Part shown: one piece after another, positions 56,139 to 64,000 of the stretch
Layout: every line of letters starts with the position of its first letter
How positions within the stretch are numbered: the stretch's first letter is position 1
DNA from: Timonella senegalensis JC301
Lineage (GTDB): Bacteria; Actinomycetota; Actinomycetes; Actinomycetales; Cellulomonadaceae
NCBI RefSeq assembly: GCF_000312125.1
Contig: NZ_HE978644.1
Location: 345,873-409,872 of the forward strand
Length of the DNA: 64,000 bases
Direction: 5' to 3'
Notes under the pieces: generated by a model
Told to the model about the DNA's origin: nothing
Seen by the model: only the letters and a program-made list of their open reading frames with translations
Database searches by the model: none
Translations under genes and position numbers: made by a program

Positions 56139-57899
56139 GTGGATCAGCCACGCCCGGCTTCAGCCTTGCCTACTCGTCGCTCGCTTCGAGAGCACGAGGG
56201 CAGCGGCCAAGCAACCGGTCTGGCGACCCCTCCCGCACGTTCCCTGGACTTTGCTTCCGAGAATGGACTCGGGCAAAATGAGCCAGCTACGCGTGTGAAC
56301 CCCATCGCGGCTCCAGTGACCAAGAACCTGGTTGACGCCCTGCCAACGCGCCGCAGTTCTCGCGCGATGACCAATGCAAACGTCGGCACACCGGTTCCCC
56401 CTCCATTGGGTACCGCCCTTCCTGTCCACACGTCGGTTAATCCTCGCGTGCCCGCCGCAGCAAGCATGCAGGCAACGACCAGCCCACATTCGTCGGGCGC
56501 TGGACTCACTCGCGCACAACTACGTGAACTGGCCCGTGGAAACGAGCCGACACCTACCGTAATTCCAAGCCCGGCCTCTACCAAGACCACGGCCAACCCC
56601 GAACCTTCCGGTGAGCACGTCCACGCACATCGCGTACTGTCATCGGCTGCAGCGGTCCCTCCGATCAATGCACCAGCGCATGTTTCGGACGTGCAAGCAC
56701 CCGCCGCGGCGCAGGAACAGGTCGCCCCTGTGGCGCGAGAGGTCGAACAACACCTCGCGCCGGTACCTGTACCTCGTCCCGCTCAAGTTCCTGCGGCGGT
56801 CGAGCCATCGACTAACACGATGGACGTACTCGCTGAGGTCGAAGCCGTCATGGCACAGGTCGAAGCACGAATTGCAGCAGCAGGAACAATCCATGATGAC
56901 GAGGCCGGACCGCTCGTCCTGCACGCTGGCCGAGAAGAGCCGGTGGACACCCTCGCTCCTCGCTGCCCTGAACACGACGTCATGCCGGTCGAGCCGCTCA
57001 ACGTGATTCCCGGGACGTCCGTAGTGCTTCCAAGCGAATCCTCGGCAACCAACATCTCATTCGCAGCCTCGCCTTCCTCCTCCGTGTCCTACTCTGGCAA
57101 CGACCCAGATGGGTCCACATTCAGTGAGTCTGCGTTTGCTGAACTGGTTGCTGAGCACAACTCCACGTCAGTCCCGGGGGCTGGCGCCTCCACGACTGCG
57201 TCCACCAAGAGCGGTTGGGCCCCACGCCTCGCCGTACTCGGATCGATCGGTCTGGCCACCGTCGCAGTTCCGATCCTCGCGGGCGGTGCTGACATTGAAG
57301 GACCCGCCGCTGCAGAACAGAACCTTGTTGAGGTGGCGCCACAGGGACCTTCCGCGATTGACTTGGTGGGTGGAACCAAGAAGGCGGCACCCATTCCTGC
57401 CGAGGTTGCGCAGAGCGTGAGTGAGGAAGAACGTACCTACCTGACGGCCTCCCGTACAGAAGAGCGAGAAGTGCTCCGCGGCTGCGACAGCAGCAAGCTC
57501 GTCACGGGATCGAACGGTGGGCTCAAGGAGAGTGAACTCTGCCAGGTTGTTGACGGTGAGCTCCTGCAGCCAGAGGCTGCGGTTGCGTTTACTGCTCTCA
57601 ACGAGGCGTACACGGAGCGTTTCGGGCACTCGATGTGCCTCGTTGACGGATATCGCAACCTAGAATCTCAGTACGCGGCGAAGAGGACCCGCGGCTCGTT
57701 TGCAGCACCTCCGGGATTGTCCAACCACGGTTGGGGATATGCAATAGATATCTGCGCCGACACGTACCAGTCGGAGGCAAAGTGGGCGTGGCTGCACGCG
57801 AATGCGCCATCGTTCGGCTGGGCCCTCCCTGACTGGGCGAGCCGCTCCTACGAGCCATGGCACTGGGAGTACACCGAGGGCGTAGAATCGCAAAAGTAG
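56139..57899 (+). CDS. Membrane-anchored D,D-carboxypeptidase of the VanY/M15B family
   Basis: 586 residues from GTG 56139, five bases after AAGGAG. Residues 1-355 are Pro/Ala/Thr-rich and probably disordered, with two repeats of ALPTRRS. One membrane helix lies at about 362-382 and there is no signal peptide, so the long part is cytoplasmic. The C-terminal catalytic domain (about 480-582) has the zinc motifs SNHGWGYAIDIC and EPWHWEY and the GYR motif. It trims the terminal D-Ala of peptidoglycan stems outside the cell. Confidence 0.87.
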   Translation: MDQPRPASALPTRRSLREHEGSGQATGLATPPARSLDFASENGLGQNEPATRVNPIAAPVTKNLVDALPTRRSSRAMTNANVGTPVPPPLGTALPVHTSVNPRVPAAASMQATTSPHSSGAGLTRAQLRELARGNEPTPTVIPSPASTKTTANPEPSGEHVHAHRVLSSAAAVPPINAPAHVSDVQAPAAAQEQVAPVAREVEQHLAPVPVPRPAQVPAAVEPSTNTMDVLAEVEAVMAQVEARIAAAGTIHDDEAGPLVLHAGREEPVDTLAPRCPEHDVMPVEPLNVIPGTSVVLPSESSATNISFAASPSSSVSYSGNDPDGSTFSESAFAELVAEHNSTSVPGAGASTTASTKSGWAPRLAVLGSIGLATVAVPILAGGADIEGPAAAEQNLVEVAPQGPSAIDLVGGTKKAAPIPAEVAQSVSEEERTYLTASRTEEREVLRGCDSSKLVTGSNGGLKESELCQVVDGELLQPEAAVAFTALNEAYTERFGHSMCLVDGYRNLESQYAAKRTRGSFAAPPGLSNHGWGYAIDICADTYQSEAKWAWLHANAPSFGWALPDWASRSYEPWHWEYTEGVESQK

Positions 57900-57938
57900 G
57901 TACGCGCTACCTCCGATTATCTCCACTAGATCATGCAG

Positions 57939-57974
57939 AAGCGCCCCTCCTGGCAATGCCGGGGAGGGGCGCTT
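57939..57974. terminator. Bidirectional terminator between VanY-type gene and adhE
   Basis: AAGCGCCCCTCC (57939-57950) and GGAGGGGCGCTT (57963-57974) form a perfect 12-bp stem between the two convergent stop codons. Confidence 0.85.
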
Positions 57975-58003
57975 TGCGTTGTGTGTTCGCCTCCGGGAAG
58001 CGA

Positions 58004-60775
58004 CTACTTCTTGCGGCCCAGGCTCTTCCTGGCCTTAGGCGCAGGTGAGGTCTCTTCTACCAGGGCGGCGTCAGCTGCTCGGGTTGATTCGATCTGTTCC
58101 AGCGCCGCGGCCCTGCGCTGTGCCTTGACCTCCTTGAACGAGGTTCCGTAGTACGCAGCCTCCATGATGACCTTCATGTCCTCAAGCATCGGCATACGAG
58201 GGTTTGCCGGCGCGCACTGGTCCTCGTAGGCGCCCATGGCCAACTCGTCAAGGATGGAGATGAACGCGTCCTCGGCGACTCCTTGGGCTTGGAAGGACCC
58301 GGGGATGCCCACGGCCTCACGCAGTTCCTCGACCGCGCGTGCGTACGATTCCACACCCTCCTCCGGGGTGGAGGCGGGCAGTCCTAGGTGGCGAGCGATC
58401 TCTTGGAAACGCTCTGGAGCAACGTAGTGCTCGTACTTGGGCCACGAGGTGAGCTTGGTGGGCACGGTGCCGTTGTAGCGGATGACGTGCGGCAAGTACG
58501 TGGCGTTGGTGCGTCCGTGGACAAGGTGCAGCCTAGAGCCGGTAACGTGGGCCATGGCGTGGACGATTCCCAAGAAGGCGTTACCAAAGGCCATGCCCGA
58601 GATGGTCGACGCGTTATGCATCTTCTCGCGGGCCTTCACCACCTTGGGGTCCTGGGAGCCGGGGCCACCCTGCACCGAGATCACGATGTTCTCAAAGATC
58701 AACTTGATCGCGTGCAGGCACAGGCCGTCCGTGTAGTCATTCGCGTACACCGAAACGAATGCTTCGGTTGCGTGAGTCAGTGCGTCGAATCCGGAGTCTG
58801 CCACGAGGAAGTCAGGCATCATCGCGGTGAGTGCGGGGTCAACGATTGCGACTGTTGGGGTCAGCGCGTAGTCGGCGAGAGGGTACTTCTTGCCCGCCTC
58901 CGGGTCGGAGATGACGGCGAACGGAGTCATCTCGGAGCCCGTGCCCGAGGTGGTTGGGATGCAGACGAGTGCAGCCTTTTCGCCGAGGTCGGGGAACTTG
59001 AATGCACGCTTCCGGACGTCGAAGAACTTTTCCTTCATGTCTGAGAACTCGATCTCCGGGTGTTCGTACAGCAGCCACATCACCTTGGCCGCGTCCATGG
59101 GCGATCCGCCGCCGAGCGCAATGATCGTGTCCGGGTTGAAGTCGCGCATCTGCTCGGCGCCCTTGTGGACGTACTGAACAGTTGGCTCAGGCATGACGTC
59201 ATCGATGATCTGGAGCGCGATCCGGTTGTTCCTGCGGTTCAGGACGTCCATGATCTTGTCTACGAACCCGAGCTTGGTCATCGTTGCGTCTGTGACGATC
59301 GTGACGCGGTTGATGCCGCGCATGTCTTCGAGGTAGCGGATGGCGTTTGGCTCGAAGTAGGTCTTGGCTGGGACTTTGAACCACTGCAGGTTGTTGTTCC
59401 GTCTGCCGATGCGCTTGATGTTCACGAGGTTGATAGCCGAGACGTTGTTGGAGACGGAGTTGTGACCGTAGGAGCCGCAACCGAGTGTCAGGGATGGGAT
59501 GAACGAGTTGTAGATGTCCCCGATGCCGCCCAGCGAGGAGGGGGCATTCGTGATGATGCGGACTGCCTTAACGCGAGAACCGAACTCCTCGATGATTTCC
59601 GTGTCTTCGGAGTGGATGGCGCCAGAGTGGCCGAGGCCATCGAACTCGACCATCTGCTCGGAGAGCTTGATGCCCTCCTCTGGGTTTGCCGCACGAAGTA
59701 CCGCAAGCACGGGGCACAGCTTCTCCCGGGTGAGAGGTTCAGCGGGTCCGACCTCGGAGACCTCGGCAAGGATGATGTTGGTGTCCTCAGGCACAGTGAA
59801 TCCGGCTTGCTCCGCGATCCACACGGCTGACTGTCCAACGACCGCCGCGTTCAGCTTGGCCTCGCCGCAGTTCACGCTCATGGCGTTGACTCCGAAGATG
59901 AAGTCCTCAAGCAGGAGCTTTTCCTGGGCGGATGCAACGTATGCGTGCAGGTGCTTGAACTCCTCGAGGGCCTCGTTGTAGATGGGTTCCTCGATGATGA
60001 CGGCCTGCTCGGAGGCGCAGATCATGCCGTTGTCGAACGCCTTGGACAAGACAACGTCGTTGACCGCACGCTTGAGCTTTGCGGACTTCTCGATGAACGC
60101 AGGAACGTTGCCGGCGCCAACTCCCAGTGCGGGCTTGCCGCACGAGTAAGCGGCTCGGACCATTCCGTTTCCACCGGTCGCGAGGATGAGTGCGATGCCC
60201 GGGTGGTTCATGAGCGTGCTCGTGGCCTCAAGCGAAGGCTGCTCAACCCACTGGATGCAGTTCTCAGGGGCACCCGCGGCTACGGCAGCGTCGTACACGG
60301 CCTTGGCTGATGCCACGGAGGACTTCTGCGCGGAGGGGTGGAACCCGAAGATGATGGGGTTACGAGTTTTGATGGCGATGAGCGCCTTGAAGATCGTGGT
60401 GGAGGTTGGGTTGGTTACCGGGGTGACGCCGCAGATGACGCCGACGGGCTCCGCGATCTCGGTGATTCCTGTCAGCTCGTCGCGGTTGATGATTCCCACG
60501 GTCTTGAGGTTGAGCATGTTGTTGGTGACGTGCTCGCAAGCGAAGATGTTCTTCACTGCCTTATCCTCAAATACGCCTCTGCCGGTTTCTGCAACGGCCG
60601 CTACGGCGAGTTCGCCGTGGACGGAGAGCGCGGCTACGGAGGCCTTCTTGACGATGAAGTCGATCGTTTCTTGGTCGAAGGACATGTACTCTTTCAGAGC
60701 CGCCTGTCCCTTTGCTACGAGTTCATCGATGTCGCCGAGTACTGAAGATTGTGTCGTTACTTCGGTGGCAGTCAT
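58004..60775 (-). CDS. adhE: Bifunctional aldehyde-alcohol dehydrogenase AdhE
   Basis: 923 residues. The N-terminal half is acetylating aldehyde dehydrogenase, with the catalytic Cys in FDNGMICASEQAV near residue 255. The C-terminal half is iron-dependent alcohol dehydrogenase with metal ligands in DALTHATEAF and FLGIVHAMAHV. It turns acetyl-CoA into ethanol and reoxidises two NADH during fermentation, probably as spirosomes. It is about 40 residues longer than most AdhE proteins because of an Ala/Lys-rich C-terminal tail. A divergent MarR gene lies next to it. Confidence 0.96.
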   Translation of the reverse strand: MTATEVTTQSSVLGDIDELVAKGQAALKEYMSFDQETIDFIVKKASVAALSVHGELAVAAVAETGRGVFEDKAVKNIFACEHVTNNMLNLKTVGIINRDELTGITEIAEPVGVICGVTPVTNPTSTTIFKALIAIKTRNPIIFGFHPSAQKSSVASAKAVYDAAVAAGAPENCIQWVEQPSLEATSTLMNHPGIALILATGGNGMVRAAYSCGKPALGVGAGNVPAFIEKSAKLKRAVNDVVLSKAFDNGMICASEQAVIIEEPIYNEALEEFKHLHAYVASAQEKLLLEDFIFGVNAMSVNCGEAKLNAAVVGQSAVWIAEQAGFTVPEDTNIILAEVSEVGPAEPLTREKLCPVLAVLRAANPEEGIKLSEQMVEFDGLGHSGAIHSEDTEIIEEFGSRVKAVRIITNAPSSLGGIGDIYNSFIPSLTLGCGSYGHNSVSNNVSAINLVNIKRIGRRNNNLQWFKVPAKTYFEPNAIRYLEDMRGINRVTIVTDATMTKLGFVDKIMDVLNRRNNRIALQIIDDVMPEPTVQYVHKGAEQMRDFNPDTIIALGGGSPMDAAKVMWLLYEHPEIEFSDMKEKFFDVRKRAFKFPDLGEKAALVCIPTTSGTGSEMTPFAVISDPEAGKKYPLADYALTPTVAIVDPALTAMMPDFLVADSGFDALTHATEAFVSVYANDYTDGLCLHAIKLIFENIVISVQGGPGSQDPKVVKAREKMHNASTISGMAFGNAFLGIVHAMAHVTGSRLHLVHGRTNATYLPHVIRYNGTVPTKLTSWPKYEHYVAPERFQEIARHLGLPASTPEEGVESYARAVEELREAVGIPGSFQAQGVAEDAFISILDELAMGAYEDQCAPANPRMPMLEDMKVIMEAAYYGTSFKEVKAQRRAAALEQIESTRAADAALVEETSPAPKARKSLGRKK

Positions 60776-60846
60776 GGTTCCCTCTCTGGGGGGATTTCTC
60801 TTTTTCTTTGGTGAACAATTCCAGCCTAGGTGGACCGTCCAGCGAT

Positions 60847-60854
60847 CACATGTG
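60847..60854. promoter_or_regulatory. Short palindrome in the adhE-marR gap
   Basis: CACATGTG is the centre of a palindrome about 72 bases before the adhE start. A GATAAT box at 60901-60906 could be the -10 of the MarR gene. A regulator site is plausible but the sequence alone is weak. Confidence 0.25.
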
Positions 60855-61006
60855 CCAAACGTCCCATGAATTCTTCACGGAAAAAGATGCCCTGACCTGC
60901 GATAATGTGTCTTGAGGAAAGTAGTGGGATCATTAGGGGAAATGCGCGATGATGTGACAGTTGCATTGCAGTATTGAGCTTAGAAACGAACTTGAAAGGT
61001 AGAACG

Positions 61007-61471
61007 ATGATTCGACAGCCGTCAGAAGGTATTCAGCCAAACTCTGAGCTCAAGGTCCTACGAGCGATGCTCAGGTTCACACAGGGGTGGACGTCGGGAT
61101 CGTCCTACGAGCGTTGGTGCGGGGCGGCGGAGCTCGAAATCGACTCGCAAGACCTTAAGCACTTCTACCCGCTTGCGACCTCGGGAATAGTCAAGCCGAG
61201 CGAGTTTGCGCTGCACCAAGGCATCGGCGCGTCCGCAGTCTCCAAGATCATTGCCCGCTTCACCGCAGTCGGATACGTGACGCGTCGGGCTAACCCTGAG
61301 GATGCGCGTTCGAACTACATCGTACTCACGCAAAAGGGTATGGATGCAGCCCAGCGACTGTTTGACGTGGTCGAAGAGGAACTCAAACTCACGCTCGAAA
61401 CGTGGAGCCAGCGCGACATTAGCGCGATCGGAGCGTTAGTCACCCGACTCGCCGACGATTCTGGGTACTAG
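61007..61471 (+). CDS. MarR-family transcriptional regulator
   Basis: 154 residues from ATG 61007, seven bases after AAAGG. The winged helix is at about 65-115 (SEFALHQGIGASAVSKIIARF, then the wing YVTRRANPEDARSNYIVLTQKG). MarR proteins are dimeric repressors released by small ligands or oxidation. The divergent position suggests that it controls adhE, itself, or both. Confidence 0.85.
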   Translation: MIRQPSEGIQPNSELKVLRAMLRFTQGWTSGSSYERWCGAAELEIDSQDLKHFYPLATSGIVKPSEFALHQGIGASAVSKIIARFTAVGYVTRRANPEDARSNYIVLTQKGMDAAQRLFDVVEEELKLTLETWSQRDISAIGALVTRLADDSGY

Positions 61472-61561
61472 ATCCACCGAAACCACGTGCTGGAACCCAC
61501 ATACTCGTCGATAGTTTTGCGGCGTATGATGATGGGGTGATGCGCACAGTGCATCATATGT

Positions 61562-61690
61562 GCTCCGGGGTCGGTGAAATTCCGAACCGGCGGTTATAGT
61601 CCGCGACCCGCACAAACCCGCAAGGGTTTGCGCGGTTGAGCTGGTGAAATTCCAGCACCGACAGTCAAAGTCTGGATGGGAGAAGCACTC
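61562..61690 (+). ncRNA. FMN riboswitch (RFN element)
   Basis: The conserved core is clear: GGTCGGTGAAATTCCGAACC, then GGCGGTTATAGTCCGCGACC, a variable stem with ACCCGCAAGGGT, then GGTGAAATTCCAGCACCGAC and AGTCTGGATGGGAGAAG. It binds flavin mononucleotide. It precedes the riboflavin transporter gene. Confidence 0.97.
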
Positions 61691-61752
61691 AAACGGCCTT
61701 GCCGTACCTGCGTTTTGTGTATTCCGACGCGGGCACGATCGGCATGCGCCCG

Positions 61753-61795
61753 TCCTCCCCGAAAGTGCAGTTCGATTTCGGAAGGAGGATTTTTT
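61753..61795 (+). promoter_or_regulatory. Riboswitch expression platform: terminator that hides the ribosome site
   Basis: TCCTCCCCGAAA (61753-61764) pairs with TTTCGG-AA-GGAGGA (61776-61789), giving a 12-bp stem with a two-base bulge. Six T follow (61790-61795). The same right arm contains the AGGAGG ribosome site of the transporter gene. FMN binding could thus end transcription and block translation with one hairpin. Confidence 0.8.
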
Positions 61796-61800
61796 AGTTT

Positions 61801-62472
61801 ATGGGCATCATCGAGTGGCTATTCAACGCCCAACTCCACATTGGCGACCAGGCGATCATGTGGCGTGAACTCATCGGAAACCTGTTCGGCCTCGCCTCCG
61901 CGCTCGGCGGCATGCGGCGCAAGGTGTGGGCGTGGCCCGTGGGAATCGCAGGAAACCTTCTGCTCTTCACTGTGTTCATGGGTTCCCTGTTCAATGACAC
62001 CAACCACGTCAACCTGCTTGGGCAGGCCGGGCGTCAGGTCATGTTCATCATCGTGTCGATCTACGGTTGGTACCAGTGGAAGACCCGCACGGACCAGACC
62101 AGCCAGGAAGCGGTCGTGCCCAAGTGGGCCGGCACCTGGCAGCGGGTCGGCCTCGTTGCGGCGATGTTCGGTGGAACCCTCGCTCTGACCCCGTTGTTCC
62201 GTGCTCTGGGCTCCTATGAGCCCGTGTGGGCAGACGCCTGGATCTTCATGGGCTCCCTGCTTGCAACCTGGGGCATGGCTAAGGGGTGGACCGAGTTCTG
62301 GCTCATCTGGGTAGCAGTTGACATCGTGGGAGTGCCCCTGCTGTTCTCCGCGGGATACTACGCAACAGGTCTCATGTACGTGTTCTACGGAGTCTTTACG
62401 CTCTCCGGATTCTTTGTGTGGTGGCGAGTCCAACGCAAGGAAAAGGCGGAAGGAACGGTCCTCGCGCACTAG
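61801..62472 (+). CDS. pnuX: PnuC-family riboflavin transporter (PnuX/RibM)
   Basis: 223 residues with about seven membrane helices. WRELIGNLFGLASALGGMRRKVWAWPVGIAGN and the WYQW segment are typical of the PnuC family. The FMN riboswitch identifies the substrate as riboflavin, as for RibM/PnuX in Corynebacterium and Streptomyces. Transport is by facilitated diffusion with trapping by phosphorylation. Confidence 0.92.
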   Translation: MGIIEWLFNAQLHIGDQAIMWRELIGNLFGLASALGGMRRKVWAWPVGIAGNLLLFTVFMGSLFNDTNHVNLLGQAGRQVMFIIVSIYGWYQWKTRTDQTSQEAVVPKWAGTWQRVGLVAAMFGGTLALTPLFRALGSYEPVWADAWIFMGSLLATWGMAKGWTEFWLIWVAVDIVGVPLLFSAGYYATGLMYVFYGVFTLSGFFVWWRVQRKEKAEGTVLAH

Positions 62473-62483
62473 CGAAGATGGTC

Positions 62484-62525
62484 AAACGTGGGGGCGGGGC
62501 GCACATGCGCCCCGCCCCCACGTTT
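62484..62525. terminator. Perfect 20-bp bidirectional terminator
   Basis: AAACGTGGGGGCGGGGCGCA (62484-62503) pairs exactly with its complement at 62506-62525. It lies between pnuX and the convergent glycerophosphotransferase gene. Confidence 0.88.
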
Positions 62526-62607
62526 GCCAAGAGCTAGGTCATAGCCGCTATGTCCGACCGCTCAACTCTTCATTTCGTGGAAGACTCACGTTTCAAAAGG
62601 TCCGCGA

Positions 62608-63732
62608 TCAGGCCCCAGCGCCGTCGATGAGTTCCCGGGCGATCCGGACGATCTCGCTGGTTGCACCGGCAGCTGGGACCTCCACGTATTTGCGCGTGAA
62701 CTCGCGAATCGCAGTGCGGTCGCCGGTGTCTGCTTCCAAGTCTGCAAGCAGTCCGTCGAAACTCTTTGAGATAGGGCCGGGCATCTCCTGCACAAAGTCG
62801 ATGTAGAAGTTCCGGTCCTTGGTGTACTGCTCCAGGTCGGGCGCAAACACGAATACAGGAACATCCGCGACCCCCGCCTCAAACATGATTGAGGAGTAGT
62901 CGGTCACGAGGTAGTCGGCGATCGCGAGGAACTCGAACGCGGTGAAGCTCCTGTACCTCTGGGCAATCACGTCGTCACTACGCAGCGCCACGGGGTGAGG
63001 CTTAGCAATGAGGTTGTAGCCACTGCGCGCAAAGTACTTGTGCAGCTCGTCGGCGGCGAACTGCTGCCCCTTGTGGAACGTAGGGGCAAAGAGCACGTTT
63101 TTGCCCGTGGCCAGCTCGGGAAATGCTTCCATCAGAGCAGCGCGCCGTTCGGCCCGCCATGCGGGATCGCGCAGCACATCGACGCGGGGGAGCGGTGCCG
63201 CATAGACCTTCTCCACGGGGGTGTCAAAGGCCTCTGCGAACGGAATCCTGCACGGCTCGGCGCTAGTGAGCACGGCGTCGTAGTTGCGGTGCATGCGCAT
63301 CGCGCGTGCGATCTCGGAACTTGAGCCCTCCCCGACGTCAAGGATCGAGTAGCCGAACTTTTTCAGCGACCCGAGAGCATGCCACATCTGCAGGACCCTC
63401 AGCTCGCGCTTATGGCGTAGGACGGACACGGGGATGCAATAGGTGTCGAGAACGATCAACCGCGACGTAGCAATGTGCCTCATCTGAGTAAACACGTGCC
63501 CGAGGTATCCGACCTTCTTGGCGATCGAGGTGTGGAACTCGTAGCACAGGACCTCCACCTCCCAGTGCGGCAACTCCTCACGCAGCGCCGCTTCTAGTCG
63601 CTGAAAGTCCACGGACGGGTTGTCGCCCTGTCGTGAAATCATCGTGATCTTGTTGCGCGTGCGCATCAGCTTCATGGGCGCGTAGCACGCCGCGAGAAAC
63701 GTTCTGATCAGAAATGCAATGAGGCGCTTCAT
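62608..63732 (-). CDS. CDP-glycerol glycerophosphotransferase-like protein
   Basis: 374 residues from ATG 63732, which overlaps the upstream stop by four bases (ATGA). The membrane-associated N-terminus (LIAFLIRTFLAACYAPMKLM) is followed by the GT-B-like fold with LQMWHALGSLKKFGYS, VLFAPTFHKGQQF, LIAKPHP and VTDYSSIMFEAGVADVPV. These match the TagB/TagF superfamily, in the shorter form that primes or extends the chain. A product cannot be assigned. It forms an operon with the partial gene beyond it. Confidence 0.87.
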   Translation of the reverse strand: MKRLIAFLIRTFLAACYAPMKLMRTRNKITMISRQGDNPSVDFQRLEAALREELPHWEVEVLCYEFHTSIAKKVGYLGHVFTQMRHIATSRLIVLDTYCIPVSVLRHKRELRVLQMWHALGSLKKFGYSILDVGEGSSSEIARAMRMHRNYDAVLTSAEPCRIPFAEAFDTPVEKVYAAPLPRVDVLRDPAWRAERRAALMEAFPELATGKNVLFAPTFHKGQQFAADELHKYFARSGYNLIAKPHPVALRSDDVIAQRYRSFTAFEFLAIADYLVTDYSSIMFEAGVADVPVFVFAPDLEQYTKDRNFYIDFVQEMPGPISKSFDGLLADLEADTGDRTAIREFTRKYVEVPAAGATSEIVRIARELIDGAGA

Positions 63733-64000
63733 ACCTGGTCCACACCCGTTCCGGTGCCCAAAAACGGGGCGATGAGTTGGTCGATGACGCGAGCCGTGGA
63801 CCTGCCATCGCAAGCTCCCACAAAGAACTCAACAAAATCGTCGAGAGTCATGTCGCCGCCATCGGCGGCGGTGACCGCCTCCATCAGGGAGGCGTGGTCC
63901 CGTGCCAGGGGACCAAACGTGTAGCGGTCGTACGGGTAGTAGAAGTCCCGCGCGGCCACATACTCCTCCAGGTCAGGGCAGAAGAACACGGTTGGCCTGC
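63729..64000 (-). CDS. CDP-glycerol glycerophosphotransferase-like, C-terminal fragment (runs off window)
   Basis: 90 complete codons are visible; the gene continues past 64000. The visible RPTVFFCPDLEEYVAARDFYYPYDRYTFGPLA follows the pattern that comes just after the DYSS motif in TagB/TagF proteins. The stop overlaps the next start. A copy of the recurrent motif sits at 63835-63848. Confidence 0.75.
   Translation of the reverse strand, partial: RPTVFFCPDLEEYVAARDFYYPYDRYTFGPLARDHASLMEAVTAADGGDMTLDDFVEFFVGACDGRSTARVIDQLIAPFLGTGTGVDQV

Overview
The window is chromosomal DNA of a moderately GC-rich actinobacterium. The evidence is an MtrA-MtrB-LpqB unit, a SigR/RsrA-type sigma and zinc anti-sigma pair, a SecA without a zinc tail, the giant 2-oxoglutarate enzyme Kgd, a 24-residue ribosomal protein bL37, an Rv3235-like protein, DUF6912, and frequent GTG/TTG starts. 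Polymer genes for teichoic acid, AdhE, and the absence of sporulation or mycolate genes suggest a facultatively fermentative Actinomycetales/Micrococcales-type organism. I cannot name the genus. I saw no tRNA, rRNA, insertion sequence, prophage or CRISPR array.

Layout. 1-10.9 kb is a cell-surface glycopolymer (teichoic-acid-like) locus: glycerophosphotransferase-type polymerases, a pyruvyl transferase homologue, a hexapeptide acyltransferase, a QueC-like PP-loop enzyme, a LicC-like nucleotidyltransferase, and a reverse-strand operon with a fused CDP-ribitol synthase (Bcs1-like), a second cytidylyltransferase and an epimerase. A very long bidirectional hairpin separates the two halves. 11.1-13.7 kb is a SpoIID/LytB protein with SH3 repeats. 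13.9-21.9 kb is the RDD / SpoIIM / DUF58 / MoxR / DUF4350 / DUF4129 membrane cluster. 22-31 kb runs mtrA-mtrB-lpqB, comF, hpf, secA. In mtrA as given, one base is missing in the DNA-binding domain.

31-37 kb holds small actinobacterial genes (Rv3235-like, LysM protein, BldC-like HTH) and a CpaB/CpaE-like pair. 36.7-40.7 kb is aroA-rsgA-hisN and a DoxX-like gene. 40.9-42.9 kb is sigR-rsrA, a lipoprotein gene that also seems to lack one base, and the tiny bL37 gene. Then come a lone pilT, an SGNH-like protein, kgd, an ABC exporter, a two-component system, two CNNM/CorC-type membrane proteins and a VanY-type carboxypeptidase. 58-62.5 kb is adhE with a divergent MarR gene, then an FMN riboswitch controlling a PnuX/RibM riboflavin transporter. 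The window ends in two more glycerophosphotransferase genes.

The most interesting signals are: (i) three unrelated enzymes in the polymer locus share a coiled-coil plus LWPxRAWxxLRxR C-terminal tail, one being a QueC-like enzyme with its zinc cluster intact but no queuosine genes nearby; (ii) a 14-base motif near GAATCGTCGARAAT recurs about ten times; (iii) single-base lesions in mtrA and a lipoprotein gene; (iv) structured or short-ORF leaders before hpf and the CNNM genes; (v) a 16-bp minisatellite at the 5' side of the RDD gene.
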